The notes: generated by a model from the letters alone, not told the origin. Numbered from the stretch's first letter, positions 1-8,709 are shown. The stretch is DNA of 37,873 bases from Erysipelotrichia bacterium (GCA_030525245.1 JAUNFB010000010.1:1-37873); one strand, 5' to 3'. Made by a program: numbers and translations.

Positions 1-705
1 AACACCTTGTTGACAACCGAAAGTTAAATCTCCAATATCTTTTTCTGATAAGTATTCAGCGATATTTTCCGGTTTAACACTTCCACCGTATTGAATTCTT
101 ACTTTTTCAGCTACATCTTCACCATACATCTTTTTAACTTGATCTCTGACAATTGCGCAAGTGTTTTCAGCAATTTCTTTTGTAGCACTCTTACCTGTGC
201 CTATTGCCCAAATTGGTTCATAAGCAATAACCATGCTTGCTACATCAGAACCGCTAACGCCTTCCAAACCCTTAGAGATTTGGTTTCTTACCCATTCTTC
301 GGTTTTGCCGGCTTCAAATGTTTCTAAAGTTTCACCGCAACACATAATCGGGGTAATACCCTCAGCAAGTAATTTCTTTACTTTTTTGTTTACTGTTTCA
401 TCAGTATCACCAAACATCTGTCTTCTTTCGCTATGTCCGACAATACACCATTTCAAACCGATTTCTTTCAACATCGGTACAGAAACTTCACCAGTGAAAG
501 CACCTTTATCTTCAAAATGACAATTTTCAGCGGCAACAATTAAATTTTTTGCTGCTTTAATGCTAGATTGTAAAGCCAAAAATGATGTAGCCACACCGAA
601 GTCAGCCTTATCATGACAAATAGGATCAATTGCCGCAATAAATTCTTCTGCTTCGGCAATTGTTTTGTTCATCTTCCAGTTTCCGACAATAATTGGTTTT
701 CTCAT
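1..705 (-). CDS. tpiA: Triosephosphate isomerase, 3' end cut by window edge
   Basis: Interconverts dihydroxyacetone phosphate and glyceraldehyde 3-phosphate in cytosolic glycolysis. The frame stays open from the ATG at 705 to the window edge, giving 235 codons; the family is usually about 250 residues, so only the last 15 or so are missing. Visible family motifs are the N-terminal GNWKMN with catalytic Lys11, CIVGHSERR with the catalytic His, and AYEPIWAIGTGK with the catalytic Glu. The start is supported by AGGAGATAAGCAGTT directly upstream. It lies 16 bp after pgk on the same strand, so it is probably the third gene of a gap-pgk-tpiA transcription unit. There is no sign of disruption. Confidence 0.97.
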   Translation of the reverse strand, partial: MRKPIIVGNWKMNKTIAEAEEFIAAIDPICHDKADFGVATSFLALQSSIKAAKNLIVAAENCHFEDKGAFTGEVSVPMLKEIGLKWCIVGHSERRQMFGDTDETVNKKVKKLLAEGITPIMCCGETLETFEAGKTEEWVRNQISKGLEGVSGSDVASMVIAYEPIWAIGTGKSATKEIAENTCAIVRDQVKKMYGEDVAEKVRIQYGGSVKPENIAEYLSEKDIGDLTFGCQQGV

Positions 706-721
706 AACTGCTTATCTCCTA

Positions 722-1939
722 TTACTTTTCATCAATAGCGTCTACGCCAGGTAAACCATTGCCTTCCAAGAATTCCAAAGAAGCTCCACCACCGGTAGAA
801 ACATGGCTAACTTTATCGGCATAACCCAATTGTTTGATTGCGGCTGCACTGTCACCGCCACCGATGATAGTTGTACCTTTACATTCAGCAAGAGCTTTAG
901 CAACAGCATTAGTACCCTTAGCCAATGTTGGGTTTTCAAATACACCCATAGGTCCGTTCCAAACAACCGTATTTGCTTTTTTAACTTCCTCAGCAAATAA
1001 TTCGGCAGTCTTAGGTCCGATATCCAATCCTTCCTTATCAGCAGGAATTTTATCGGCATCTACAACTTCTGTCGAAATTTCAGCATCAATAGGATCAGGG
1101 AAATTATCAGCAACTACTGTATCGATAGGCAATAATAATTTTTTACCTAATTTTTCAGCCTTAGCCATCATTTCCTTGCAGTAATCGACTTGTTCCAAAT
1201 CAACCAATGACTTTCCTACTTCTAATCCCTTAGCTTTTAAGAATGTATAAGCCATTCCACCGCCAATAATCAAAGTGTCACATTTCTCCAACAAATTGTT
1301 GATAACTTTTAATTTATCAGCAACTTTTGCACCGCCTAAAATAGCTACAAACGGTCTTACCGGATTTTCCACAGCATCGCCTAAAAATTTCAATTCTTTT
1401 TCAATTAAGAAACCTACAGCACTTGGCAAATGTTGAGCAATGCCAACAGTTGAAGCATGAGCTCTGTGAACTGAGCCAAAAGCATCAGATACAAAAATGT
1501 CAGCTAACGATGCCCAATATGCGGCTAATTCAGGATCATTCTTACTTTCGCCTTTTTCATAACGAGTATTTTGCATTAATACTACATTTCCTTCCTGCAA
1601 TTCATTGACAGCTTCTTCCAATTCCTTGCCTCTAGTAGCATTAACAAATGTAACTTTTGCATCAGGCAAATATTCCTGTAATCTCTTAGCAACAGGTGCC
1701 ATATCATTCTTTGCTTTGTCAGCAGCACATTTTTCCGGATCTTTGTGATCTACTTTTCCTAAATGTGACAACAATATAACTTTTGCACCGTGTTCCAACA
1801 AATACTTAATAGTCGGTAATGCAGCAACAATTCTGTTATCATCAGTAATAACATCTCCCTTATGAGGAACATTAAAATCTACTCTGACAATAACCTTTTT
1901 TCCTTTAACATCTAAATCTCTGATTGTACGTTTAGACAT
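722..1939 (-). CDS. pgk: Phosphoglycerate kinase
   Basis: Transfers phosphate from 1,3-bisphosphoglycerate to ADP, the first ATP-yielding step of glycolysis. The product is 405 residues, normal for a bacterial enzyme. Visible motifs include the N-terminal [35 protein letters not shown] and the nucleotide-site GGGDSAA. I chose the ATG at 1939 ([10 protein letters not shown]) because GAGGAGGA sits just upstream. A longer reading adding seven residues would put its start inside that ribosome site. A terminator lies between gap and pgk, so transcription probably reaches pgk by partial read-through, or pgk has its own unrecognised promoter. tpiA follows 16 bp downstream. Confidence 0.97.
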   Translation of the reverse strand: MSKRTIRDLDVKGKKVIVRVDFNVPHKGDVITDDNRIVAALPTIKYLLEHGAKVILLSHLGKVDHKDPEKCAADKAKNDMAPVAKRLQEYLPDAKVTFVNATRGKELEEAVNELQEGNVVLMQNTRYEKGESKNDPELAAYWASLADIFVSDAFGSVHRAHASTVGIAQHLPSAVGFLIEKELKFLGDAVENPVRPFVAILGGAKVADKLKVINNLLEKCDTLIIGGGMAYTFLKAKGLEVGKSLVDLEQVDYCKEMMAKAEKLGKKLLLPIDTVVADNFPDPIDAEISTEVVDADKIPADKEGLDIGPKTAELFAEEVKKANTVVWNGPMGVFENPTLAKGTNAVAKALAECKGTTIIGGGDSAAAIKQLGYADKVSHVSTGGGASLEFLEGNGLPGVDAIDEK

Positions 1940-2015
1940 AAAAATCCTCCTCTTCAACACTCAAATTATAACACTTTTTTAAGCAGAAACATATAAAATA
2001 TATAAAGTCACTCAT

Positions 2016-2046
2016 AAAAAAAAGACAGTTGTCAAAACAACCATCT
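2016..2046 (-). terminator. Rho-independent terminator after gap
   Basis: On the minus strand AGATGGTTGT pairs with ACAACTGTCT across a four-base loop (10-bp stem with two G-T pairs), followed by a run of T. It sits 13 bp after the gap stop and before pgk, so it may uncouple strong gap expression from pgk-tpiA. Confidence 0.8.
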
Positions 2047-2058
2047 TTCTAAATTTAA

Positions 2059-3129
2059 CTATTTAACGTTTGCTAAATACTTGATAGTTCTAACCATCTG
2101 GCTAGTGTAACTGTTTTCGTTATCATACCAAGAAACAACTTGTACTTGATAAGTATCGTCATCAATCTTAGCAACCATTGTTTGGTTAGCATCAAATAAT
2201 GAACCGTATTTCATTCCGATAATATCAGAAGAAACTAACTTTTCAGTAGTATAACCGAATGATTCGTTAGCAGCAGCTTTCATAGCAGCATTGATAGAAT
2301 CAACAGTTACATCCTTACCCTTAACAACTGCATGTAAAATAGTAGTTGAACCGGTAGGAGTAGGTACACGTTGAGCAGCACCGATCAATTTACCGTTTAA
2401 TTCTGGAATAACTAAACCGATAGCTTTAGCAGCACCTGTAGAGTTTGGAACGATATTAGCAGCACCAGCTCTTGCTCTTTGTAAATCACCTTTTCTGTGC
2501 GGTCCATCAAGAATCATTTGATCGCCTGTATAAGCATGAACAGTTGTCATGATACCAGAAAGGATTGGTGCATAATCATTTAATGCCTTAGTCATTGGTG
2601 CTAAGCAGTTAGTAGTACAACTTGCTGCAGAAATGATTGTATCTTCAGGTTTAAGAATTGTATGGTTAACATTATAAACAATAGTAGGTAAGTCATTTCC
2701 AGCAGGAGCAGAAATAACAACCTTTTTAGCACCGGCATCAATATGAGCTTGTGCTTTTGCTTTTGATGTATAGAAACCTGTACATTCAAGAACAACATCA
2801 ACATCTAATTCTTTCCAAGGTAAATCTTGAGCCTTTGGCATAGAATAAATAGTAATTTCCTTACCATCAACTGTGATAGAGCCAGGAACTTTAACAGTCT
2901 TGCCGTCTTCTTCTAATTCAGGTTCTTTAGAAGTAACAGTGTGTAAATTTTCACCGATATGTCCGCAATAACCGCCTTGAGCAGTATCATACTTTAATAA
3001 GTGAGCCAACATCTTAGGGCTGGTTAAATCATTGATAGCTACGATTTCATAACCTTCAGCATTGAACATCTGTCTGAATGCCAAACGACCGATACGACCG
3101 AAACCGTTAATAGCAACTTTAACTGACAT
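2059..3129 (-). CDS. gap: Type I glyceraldehyde-3-phosphate dehydrogenase
   Basis: Oxidises glyceraldehyde 3-phosphate to 1,3-bisphosphoglycerate with NAD+. The Rossmann start is [10 protein letters not shown]. The catalytic cysteine is Cys171 in SAASCTTNC, followed by [34 protein letters not shown] and [15 protein letters not shown]. At 356 residues it is about 20 longer than the usual 335. The extra length falls between roughly residues 55 and 90, so the active cysteine is displaced from its usual position near 150. AGGAGGA precedes the ATG and a perfect-consensus promoter lies just upstream, which fits very high expression. The many small ORFs in other frames here are shadows of this gene. 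Confidence 0.97.
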   Translation of the reverse strand: MSVKVAINGFGRIGRLAFRQMFNAEGYEIVAINDLTSPKMLAHLLKYDTAQGGYCGHIGENLHTVTSKEPELEEDGKTVKVPGSITVDGKEITIYSMPKAQDLPWKELDVDVVLECTGFYTSKAKAQAHIDAGAKKVVISAPAGNDLPTIVYNVNHTILKPEDTIISAASCTTNCLAPMTKALNDYAPILSGIMTTVHAYTGDQMILDGPHRKGDLQRARAGAANIVPNSTGAAKAIGLVIPELNGKLIGAAQRVPTPTGSTTILHAVVKGKDVTVDSINAAMKAAANESFGYTTEKLVSSDIIGMKYGSLFDANQTMVAKIDDDTYQVQVVSWYDNENSYTSQMVRTIKYLANVK

Positions 3130-3163
3130 TTTAAAAATCCTCCTATAATTTCGTTACAAATAG

Positions 3164-3192
3164 ATTATATGTTTTTGCTTTCTAATTGTCAA
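3164..3192 (-). promoter_or_regulatory. Consensus sigma-A promoter of gap
   Basis: Minus strand TTGACA (3187-3192) and TATAAT (3164-3169) are separated by exactly 17 bases, a perfect match to the vegetative consensus. The predicted transcription start leaves a short leader with AGGAGGA before the gap ATG. Confidence 0.9.
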
Positions 3193-3237
3193 TTTACACT
3201 AACTTTTTTTCTTAAAAAAGTCAAACGATCTGAGCAT

Positions 3238-3263
3238 AAAAAAAGAATATCATAACAATATTC
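3238..3263 (-). terminator. Probable weak terminator after mntP
   Basis: GAATAT and ATATTC pair across a seven-base loop and are followed by seven T on the minus strand. It starts 11 bp past the mntP stop. The stem is A+T rich, so strength is uncertain. Confidence 0.5.
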
Positions 3264-3273
3264 AATTAATTTT

Positions 3274-3828
3274 TTAGCCGAAAAAAGTATGTTCTATTAA
3301 GATCTTTATACCCAATATAATTAAAACTGCCCCACCCAATATTTCAGCACGGCTAGAGAATTTACTGCCGATCTTATGCCCCAACACGACTCCAATACAA
3401 GACAAAGTAAAAGTGATCAATCCGATAGCCAGCACGCTTATCAACAAATTAACCTTTAGAAAAGCAAAGGATACACCTATTGTCAAAGCATCAATGCTGG
3501 TAGCAATCGCCATCAAAGTCATTGTTTTCAAAGAAAAATCCGCATCCATTTTTTCTTCCTGTTTAGCTTCTTTAATCATATTAATACCGATGTACAGCAA
3601 CAAAACAAAAGCAACCCAATGATCAAATTTTTCCACATAATTTGCGAATGCCGAACCGATAAAATAACCTATTGCAGGCATCACTGCCTGGAATATTCCG
3701 AAAAACAAACCGCATAACAAAACATGTTTTGTCTGTACCTTTTCTACCGATAAACCCTTGCACACAGAAACACTGAAAGCATCCATTGACAAACCAATCG
3801 CTATTACAAGCAGTTCCAACACTGACAT
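3274..3828 (-). CDS. mntP: MntP-family manganese efflux pump
   Basis: Probable Mn2+ exporter of the cytoplasmic membrane (MntP, formerly DUF204/YtaF). The 184-residue protein is almost entirely hydrophobic with about six membrane segments. It carries the two family signatures with membrane-embedded aspartates, IGLSMDAFSVSVCKGL near the N terminus and IATSIDALTIGVSFAF in the middle, which reflect an internal duplication. I chose the ATG at 3828 (MSVLELL) because TGGAGGAAAATT lies directly upstream. The longer reading runs into the tRNA gene and is unlikely. It is preceded by tRNA-Leu; I see no Mn riboswitch in the short gap. Confidence 0.9.
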   Translation of the reverse strand: MSVLELLVIAIGLSMDAFSVSVCKGLSVEKVQTKHVLLCGLFFGIFQAVMPAIGYFIGSAFANYVEKFDHWVAFVLLLYIGINMIKEAKQEEKMDADFSLKTMTLMAIATSIDALTIGVSFAFLKVNLLISVLAIGLITFTLSCIGVVLGHKIGSKFSSRAEILGGAVLIILGIKILIEHTFFG

Positions 3829-3848
3829 AATTTTCCTCCAAATAAAAA

Positions 3849-3932
3849 TGGTGCACCGAATGAGACTTGAACTCACACGACTTTAATCATACGCTTCTGA
3901 GACGTACGCGTCTACCATTCCGCCACCGGTGC
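3849..3932 (-). tRNA. tRNA-Leu (anticodon CAG)
   Basis: An 84-base class II tRNA. The acceptor stem begins GCACCGG and ends TCGGTGC, followed by discriminator A and an encoded CCA. The anticodon loop CTCAGAA gives anticodon CAG, which reads CUG. The long variable arm is typical of leucine tRNAs. The T arm is GTGAG-TTCAAGT-CTCAT. Confidence 0.95.
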
Positions 3933-3943
3933 AAACCCTTAAT

Positions 3944-3972
3944 ATTATATAGTATCACAACAATTTATGCAA
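3944..3972 (-). promoter_or_regulatory. Promoter of tRNA-Leu
   Basis: Minus strand TTGCAT (3967-3972), 17-base spacer, TATAAT (3944-3949). The -10 box lies 12 bases before the mature tRNA 5' end. The -35 region nearly touches the veg stop codon. Confidence 0.75.
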
Positions 3973-3976
3973 ACAA

Positions 3977-4234
3977 CTATTCAGACAGTTCAATGCTTAT
4001 CCCACCGGTAATAAGGTCAGAATAAGTAAATGTTTTTTTGGATATAAAACTATTTTCATCAGTCTGCAAAACAAATAAATTCTTATAAGCCGCCGTAATC
4101 AATCCCTCCGTCGGTTTTTCACGCTTACTAAAATTATTGTAAATACGAACTTTACAATTAATCAACTCCGTTACTTCATCTTTAACCTGATCAATGGTAC
4201 GAACAGGGTCTAAATTCTTACTTCTATTTCCCAT
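3977..4234 (-). CDS. veg: Veg family protein
   Basis: A small 85-residue cytosolic protein of the Veg family (DUF1021). In Bacillus subtilis Veg stimulates biofilm gene expression; the molecular role remains poorly defined. The family pattern is visible in the C-terminal two thirds: CKVRIYNNFSKREKPTEGLI, then KNLFVLQTDEN and the closing FTYSDLITGGISIEL, consistent with a small beta-barrel. The ATG at 4234 has only a weak A/G-rich ribosome site (AAAAGAGAA). A better AAGGAGA lies about 36 bases further up but has no usable in-frame start. A good promoter lies upstream with a leader of roughly 70 bases. tRNA-Leu follows. Confidence 0.85.
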   Translation of the reverse strand: MGNRSKNLDPVRTIDQVKDEVTELINCKVRIYNNFSKREKPTEGLITAAYKNLFVLQTDENSFISKKTFTYSDLITGGISIELSE

Positions 4235-4309
4235 TTTATTCTCTTTTGTGCGACAATATCTATCGAACTATCTCCTTTATTTTTGTATAAATAAATATTT
4301 ACTGACTAT

Positions 4310-4338
4310 ATATTAGCACAAAATGTAAGCAATTTCAA
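4310..4338 (-). promoter_or_regulatory. Promoter of veg
   Basis: Minus strand TTGAAA (4333-4338), 17-base spacer, TAATAT (4310-4315). It implies an untranslated leader of roughly 70 bases before the veg ATG. Confidence 0.7.
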
Positions 4339-4355
4339 TTTATTTGAGATTTAAT

Positions 4356-5690
4356 TTAGAACGGTCCCCTATCAAAAGTCATATTGTAAAAAAGTTTTCC
4401 GCGAGCTAAAACAGGCTTAATTGTCAACCTGTCTCCGTAAGAAAACAGGCGAAAATCATGATTGTCTTTAGAAATATTGTCCCACTGAGGTAAGCCTACA
4501 CCATTGGGATTTTGCTTTTCCACAAAATTAGTCACATAATCGATCATCATCTTACTTATAGCGTGATCTTTTGAAGTAAAAGGTCGCTTAGATTTATCCA
4601 TATTGCCAAACAAATACCACAAATCACATCCATGGAATGCTTTGTAATTATCTCCCGGTAAAGTAATATCAAAATAATAGCAGTAAACCGCACTGCGATT
4701 TAAGTCAAAATTTCTTTTTCCCATGTTCAACGCCATATCAAAAATCATATAGGGAAACATATCCTGAGAAGTAACCCCTATTAACAAAGGCACATCAACA
4801 TCGAGACGCCTTTTAATGATACTTTGCGGAACATCGCTGATGATTTCCCCATCAATAGAAGGCGCATATAAATGCATCGGTATTTTTTGCTTATGTGCAT
4901 TTTTGTACCAACTCTCCCATAATAATCTGCTGTCAATTTTTTTTGCTTCCTCAATTGTCGTGCAACCGGCATCTTCAATAATTTTTTGCCAGAACCAGGC
5001 ATTATCCTGTTGCCTATGCGGTCCTACAAAGCGCGGAATGACTCCGGCACCGGAAATCAATATTGCTCCCTTAATATAATCTTTTAAAGGTGGATAAAGC
5101 AATAAATCGCTGATACACATTGCTCCGGCTGACTGTCCCATGATTGTCACATTGTCTTTATTACCGCCGAAATCCTCGATATTCTCTTTTACCCATTTCA
5201 AAGCAAACATTTGATCCTGTAGCATAAAATTTTGACTGTCAAATAATCCGAAAATATTCAAACGATATCCGACAGAAACAAATATAATATTTCTTTTAGC
5301 GTATTCCTCGGTACTCCCGAAAGGCAAATCATTTATACAGCCGTTTTCAAAACTTCCTCCATGCAAATAAACAATTACCGAACAGTTTTTAGGGCTTAGC
5401 GGTGTTATTATTGTTAAAGTCATCGGAGTTTCCGCAAAATCACTGTCACGGTCAAAGTAAAACTCATTATAGTAAAAATCTTTCGATTCTATAGTTTTAT
5501 CACGGAAACTGAACTTTTGAAAACAGTTTACCTGTCTTTTGGTAGCATCAAATAAATTCCACTTATTCACCGGTTGAGGTTTCTCAAATCTCTTGGTTTG
5601 AGCATAAGGTAGAGAAGAAAAAATACAAGCATTTTCCGTTTTAATTCCTTTTATTTTTCCGCATTTAGTTATAAGAATAATATTTTCCAC
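4356..5690 (-). CDS. Type-B carboxylesterase
   Basis: An alpha/beta hydrolase of the carboxylesterase type B / para-nitrobenzyl esterase family; the natural ester substrate is unknown. Counting from the upstream GTG at 5699, the oxyanion-hole motif HGGSF is near residue 113. DQMFALKWVKENIEDFGG precedes the nucleophile elbow GQSAG with Ser190, and the likely acid and base are Asp313 and His356. About 445 residues is slightly short for the family, and the family GESAG is GQSAG here. No signal peptide is visible, so it is probably cytosolic. I prefer the GTG at 5690 because GGAAGG lies eight bases upstream. The GTG at 5699 would overlap that site. It is divergent from the alcohol dehydrogenase gene. 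Confidence 0.88.
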   Translation of the reverse strand: MENIILITKCGKIKGIKTENACIFSSLPYAQTKRFEKPQPVNKWNLFDATKRQVNCFQKFSFRDKTIESKDFYYNEFYFDRDSDFAETPMTLTIITPLSPKNCSVIVYLHGGSFENGCINDLPFGSTEEYAKRNIIFVSVGYRLNIFGLFDSQNFMLQDQMFALKWVKENIEDFGGNKDNVTIMGQSAGAMCISDLLLYPPLKDYIKGAILISGAGVIPRFVGPHRQQDNAWFWQKIIEDAGCTTIEEAKKIDSRLLWESWYKNAHKQKIPMHLYAPSIDGEIISDVPQSIIKRRLDVDVPLLIGVTSQDMFPYMIFDMALNMGKRNFDLNRSAVYCYYFDITLPGDNYKAFHGCDLWYLFGNMDKSKRPFTSKDHAISKMMIDYVTNFVEKQNPNGVGLPQWDNISKDNHDFRLFSYGDRLTIKPVLARGKLFYNMTFDRGPF

Positions 5691-5805
5691 TTCATTCACC
5701 TTCCAACTAGATTATAGACAATATGTAACGCAATAATCTATACATTAATTATCAATTGTCTATTTTGTGAACAATTACTATTTGTTGTCAAATCATAATT
5801 TCCTA

Positions 5806-5834
5806 TTGCTAAATAATTCACAAACTGTTATATT
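5806..5834 (+). promoter_or_regulatory. Promoter of the iron alcohol dehydrogenase
   Basis: TTGCTA (5806-5811), 17-base spacer, TATATT (5829-5834). The predicted start near 5841 falls inside the Rex-like palindrome, the usual arrangement for repression. GAGGAGG precedes the ATG. Confidence 0.65.
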
Positions 5835-5838
5835 AAAC

Positions 5839-5856
5839 CTGTGAAAAGTTTAACAA
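5839..5856. promoter_or_regulatory. Putative Rex (NADH-sensing repressor) operator
   Basis: An 18-bp imperfect palindrome, CTGTGAAAAGTTTAACAA. The left half resembles the TTGTGAA half-site and the right half matches the TTAACAA half-site known for Rex in Bacillota. It overlaps the predicted transcription start of an alcohol dehydrogenase, a classic Rex target. Extra half-sites TTGTGAA (about 5765) and TTCACAA (about 5817) lie nearby. The rex gene is not in this window. Confidence 0.55.
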
Positions 5857-5883
5857 ACTTTTGCGTGTATTGAGGAGGTTTTT

Positions 5884-7101
5884 ATGGCACGTTTTACTTT
5901 ACCAAGAGATGTTTACCATGGAAAGGGAGCATTGGAAAATTTAAAGAATTTTGAGGGCAAGCGCGCAATTATCTGTGTAGGCGGCGGTTCAATGAAAAGA
6001 TTCGGCTTTTTAGACAGAGCAGAAAATTATTTAAAAGAAGCCGGCATGGAAGTAAAGGTTTTTGACGGAATCGAATCAGATCCATCTGTAGAAACTGTTA
6101 TGCGCGGCGCACAGGCAATGATTGATTTCCAACCTGATTGGATCGTTGCAATTGGTGGTGGCTCTCCTATCGATGCTGCTAAAGCAATGTGGATTAAATA
6201 CGAGTATCCGGAAACAACTTTTGAAGACATGTGCAAAGTATTCGGTTTACCTAAGTTACGCACAAAAGCTCATTTCTGTGCTGTCAGTTCAACTTCGGGA
6301 ACAGCTACGGAAGTAACCGCATTTTCGATCATTACCGATTATGCTAAAGGCGTTAAATTCCCAATTGCTGACTTCGAAATCACTCCGGATGTAGCAATCG
6401 TTGACCCGGAATTAGCAGAAACAATGCCACAAAAGCTTGTTGCTCATACAGGAATGGATGCACTAACTCATGCTATCGAAGCATATGTTTCAACAGCTAA
6501 CTGCAACTATACCGATCCATTAGCTATTCATGCTATCGAAATGATTCAGAATGACTTAGTAGCTTCTTATAATGGTGATATGGCTGCCAGAGACAGAATG
6601 CATGATGCTCAATGCTTAGCAGGTATGGCATTCTCTAACGCCTTATTAGGTATCGTTCATTCAATGGCTCATAAAACAGGTGCTGCTTTTGATGATTACG
6701 GAGCTCATATTATTCACGGTGCTGCAAACGCAATGTACTTACCTAAAGTTATTGCTTTCAATGCGAAAAATGAAACAGCTAAAAAGAGATACGGCGTTAT
6801 CGTTGATTACTTAGGTTTAGGCGGAAAAGATGATGATGAAAAAGTGGCAAATCTGATCAGTTTCGTTCGTCACTTAAATGATGAATTAAATATTCCTCAC
6901 GGAATCAAATTCTATGGCAAAGATTCATATCCGACAGAAAACGGCTTCGTACCGGAAGAAGTATTCTTAGAAAGATTACCAAAGATTGCTGAATTAGCTA
7001 TCGGCGATGCTTGCACAGGCTCAAATCCACGCATTCCTACTCAGGAAGAAATGGAAAAATTATTGAAGTGTTGCTACTACGATACTGAAGTAGATTTCTA
7101 A
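5884..7101 (+). CDS. Iron-containing alcohol dehydrogenase
   Basis: A group III (iron-dependent) alcohol dehydrogenase of 405 residues. It probably reduces an aldehyde to an alcohol with NAD(P)H during fermentation. The nucleotide-binding GGGSPIDAAKAM is at residues 91-103 and SSTSGTATEVTAFS at 135-148. The metal ligands are Asp192 and His196 (GMDALTHAIEA), His259 (GIVHSMAHK) and His278 (IIHGAANA). The spacing between the last two histidines is 19 residues instead of the usual 14, with a second His at 275, so either could be the ligand. The start has a strong GAGGAGG site. A Rex-like operator overlaps the promoter. It ends at a strong terminator, so it is probably monocistronic. Confidence 0.93.
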   Translation: MARFTLPRDVYHGKGALENLKNFEGKRAIICVGGGSMKRFGFLDRAENYLKEAGMEVKVFDGIESDPSVETVMRGAQAMIDFQPDWIVAIGGGSPIDAAKAMWIKYEYPETTFEDMCKVFGLPKLRTKAHFCAVSSTSGTATEVTAFSIITDYAKGVKFPIADFEITPDVAIVDPELAETMPQKLVAHTGMDALTHAIEAYVSTANCNYTDPLAIHAIEMIQNDLVASYNGDMAARDRMHDAQCLAGMAFSNALLGIVHSMAHKTGAAFDDYGAHIIHGAANAMYLPKVIAFNAKNETAKKRYGVIVDYLGLGGKDDDEKVANLISFVRHLNDELNIPHGIKFYGKDSYPTENGFVPEEVFLERLPKIAELAIGDACTGSNPRIPTQEEMEKLLKCCYYDTEVDF

Positions 7102-7112
7102 TTTAAATCATT

Positions 7113-7142
7113 AGGTGCATAGATTTTACTTATGCACCTTTT
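7113..7142 (+). terminator. Terminator after the alcohol dehydrogenase
   Basis: A perfect 9-bp stem AGGTGCATA/TATGCACCT with a nine-base loop, followed by TTT. Its 3' arm contains an ATG in frame with the next gene, which complicates the choice of that start. Confidence 0.8.
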
Positions 7143-7149
7143 AAAACTT

Positions 7150-7713
7150 ATGAATAACAACTTAAAAGATAACAAAGGATTAACTTTAGAACAATTTTTA
7201 GAGATTTACAAAACCAAAAACTATTCCAGACCTTATTTAACAGCCGATTGCTTAATCTATTCCCTAAACGAAGGAGAAATATATCTGTTGCTCATCCGTC
7301 GAAAAGGACACCCTTATATCAATCAATGGGCCATTCCCGGAGGATTTGCCCAAGAAAATGAAGATTTAAAGCAAACGGCTCAAAGAGAATTATTTGAAGA
7401 AACAGGATTAAATGCTCAAGTAACTTTATTAGACATTTATTCCGCCAGAAACAGAGACCCGCGCGGATGGATAGTTTCCGCAACTTACTATGGTCTTGTA
7501 GACAAAAACAAGGTTCAGCCAAGAGGTCAGGATGATGCCAAGGAAGCTCAATGGTTCCAACTGTTTATTAAACAAAATATGATTACTTTAGCGGCAGATA
7601 ACTATCAAATCTGCTTTGATTCAAACGGAACTTATAATTCTATGGAGCAATTGGCTTTCGATCATCAAAAAATGATTATTGATTTCCTAATAAAAAAGAA
7701 ATTAATCCAATAA
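7150..7713 (+). CDS. Nudix hydrolase (ADP-ribose pyrophosphatase-like)
   Basis: Hydrolyses a nucleoside diphosphate linked to another group, exact substrate unknown. The complete Nudix box GX5EX7REUXEEXGU is present in the first half, beginning GGFAQENEDLK and ending QRELFEETGL. It is preceded by INQWAIPGGF, typical of ADP-ribose or NAD-metabolism Nudix enzymes; the C-terminal part has no DNA-binding domain of the NrtR type. Neither candidate start has a clear ribosome site. The ATG at 7132 lies within the terminator stem, whereas 7150 (MNNNLKDN) lies just beyond it. I prefer 7150, giving 187 residues, with low certainty. It converges on the D-2-hydroxyacid dehydrogenase gene. Confidence 0.85.
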   Translation: MNNNLKDNKGLTLEQFLEIYKTKNYSRPYLTADCLIYSLNEGEIYLLLIRRKGHPYINQWAIPGGFAQENEDLKQTAQRELFEETGLNAQVTLLDIYSARNRDPRGWIVSATYYGLVDKNKVQPRGQDDAKEAQWFQLFIKQNMITLAADNYQICFDSNGTYNSMEQLAFDHQKMIIDFLIKKKLIQ

Positions 7714-7742
7714 AAAATCGGCAATTGACTTGTCGATTTTTT
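7712..7742. terminator. Bidirectional terminator between convergent genes
   Basis: AAAAAATCGGCAA pairs with TTGTCGATTTTTT (one G-T pair) around a five-base loop. The A and T tracts on either side serve both strands. It covers the stop codon of the minus-strand dehydrogenase gene. Confidence 0.8.
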
Positions 7743-8691
7743 ATTCGATAACAATATTTATAGGTTTATTATGAATATATCCCAGCAAATTTTCTCCAAC
7801 TATATGAGCTCGTTTAATAAAAGCTTGTTTAGTGGCAAAACCGATATGCGGCGTAAGTATACAATTTTTACCCTGCAATAGACAATAATCTTTTTTCAGT
7901 GGCGGTTCATAATCGAATACATCCACCCCTGCTCCCGCTATTATCCCCTTATTTAGAGCCTCTGTTAAAGCAACATTATCAACTACTGCCCCACGAGCAC
8001 AATTAATCAAAACAGCCGATGATTTCATTAATTCCAATTGTTCTTTACCAATCATATGCCTTGTTTGCTCATTTGCGGGAACATGCAAAGAAACAATATC
8101 ACTCTCTTTTAAAAGAGTGTTTAATTCCACCTGAGTGACATTCTCCACTTTTTTATGGTGACGGTTATAAGCTATAACTTTACAACCGAAAGCATTAGCA
8201 ATTCTGGCAACTCGGCAGCCTATTTCACCCAAACCGATAATTCCGAATGTTTTACCTTCCAATTCTTCACCTGCCGGCATTTTTTTGTTTGATCCTTCGC
8301 GGATTGTTCGATCACATTCGTTGACGTTTCGCAAAATATTTAAAACCAAAGCAAATACCAAATCGGCAACCGCCGAAGTCGAATAGCCTTTACAATTGCT
8401 TACCGTAATACCCCTTTGGCGGCAATATTCTTTATCAATATGATCAGTACCGGTAAAAGCTACGCAAATGTAACGTAAATCAGGACAATTATCGATTACT
8501 TCTTTATCAATAGGAACTTGAGCAGTAACAATCACCTCTGCCGAAGTACATCTTGCGATCAATTCCTTTTTGCTTTCCGCAACTCGATCATAATAAGTTA
8601 TGTCTGCTCCACCATGCAAATAAGAATCAATAACGGCCTTCAATTCTTTATTCTCTATGCCCAACGGCTCAACAAATACTATTTTCTTCAT
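7741..8691 (-). CDS. D-isomer-specific 2-hydroxyacid dehydrogenase
   Basis: An NAD(P)-dependent oxidoreductase that interconverts a 2-keto acid and a D-2-hydroxy acid; the substrate (for example hydroxypyruvate, phosphoglycerate or a keto acid) cannot be told from sequence. The 316-residue protein has the Rossmann motif GLGEIG at 153-158 and the family catalytic triad Arg233 (NCARGAVVD), Glu262 (DYEPP) and His282 (TPHIG). It lacks the ACT domain of SerA. GGGGAAAA precedes the ATG. It is the last gene of a probable three-gene unit, 35 bp after the TM2 gene, with a hairpin in that gap. Confidence 0.9.
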   Translation of the reverse strand: MKKIVFVEPLGIENKELKAVIDSYLHGGADITYYDRVAESKKELIARCTSAEVIVTAQVPIDKEVIDNCPDLRYICVAFTGTDHIDKEYCRQRGITVSNCKGYSTSAVADLVFALVLNILRNVNECDRTIREGSNKKMPAGEELEGKTFGIIGLGEIGCRVARIANAFGCKVIAYNRHHKKVENVTQVELNTLLKESDIVSLHVPANEQTRHMIGKEQLELMKSSAVLINCARGAVVDNVALTEALNKGIIAGAGVDVFDYEPPLKKDYCLLQGKNCILTPHIGFATKQAFIKRAHIVGENLLGYIHNKPINIVIE

Positions 8692-8709
8692 CTATTTTCC
8701 CCAAATAAT

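Noticed and set aside
3274-3876. Longer MntP reading of 200 residues
   Set aside because: It extends into the tRNA-Leu gene and lacks a ribosome site; the ATG at 3828 has a strong one.
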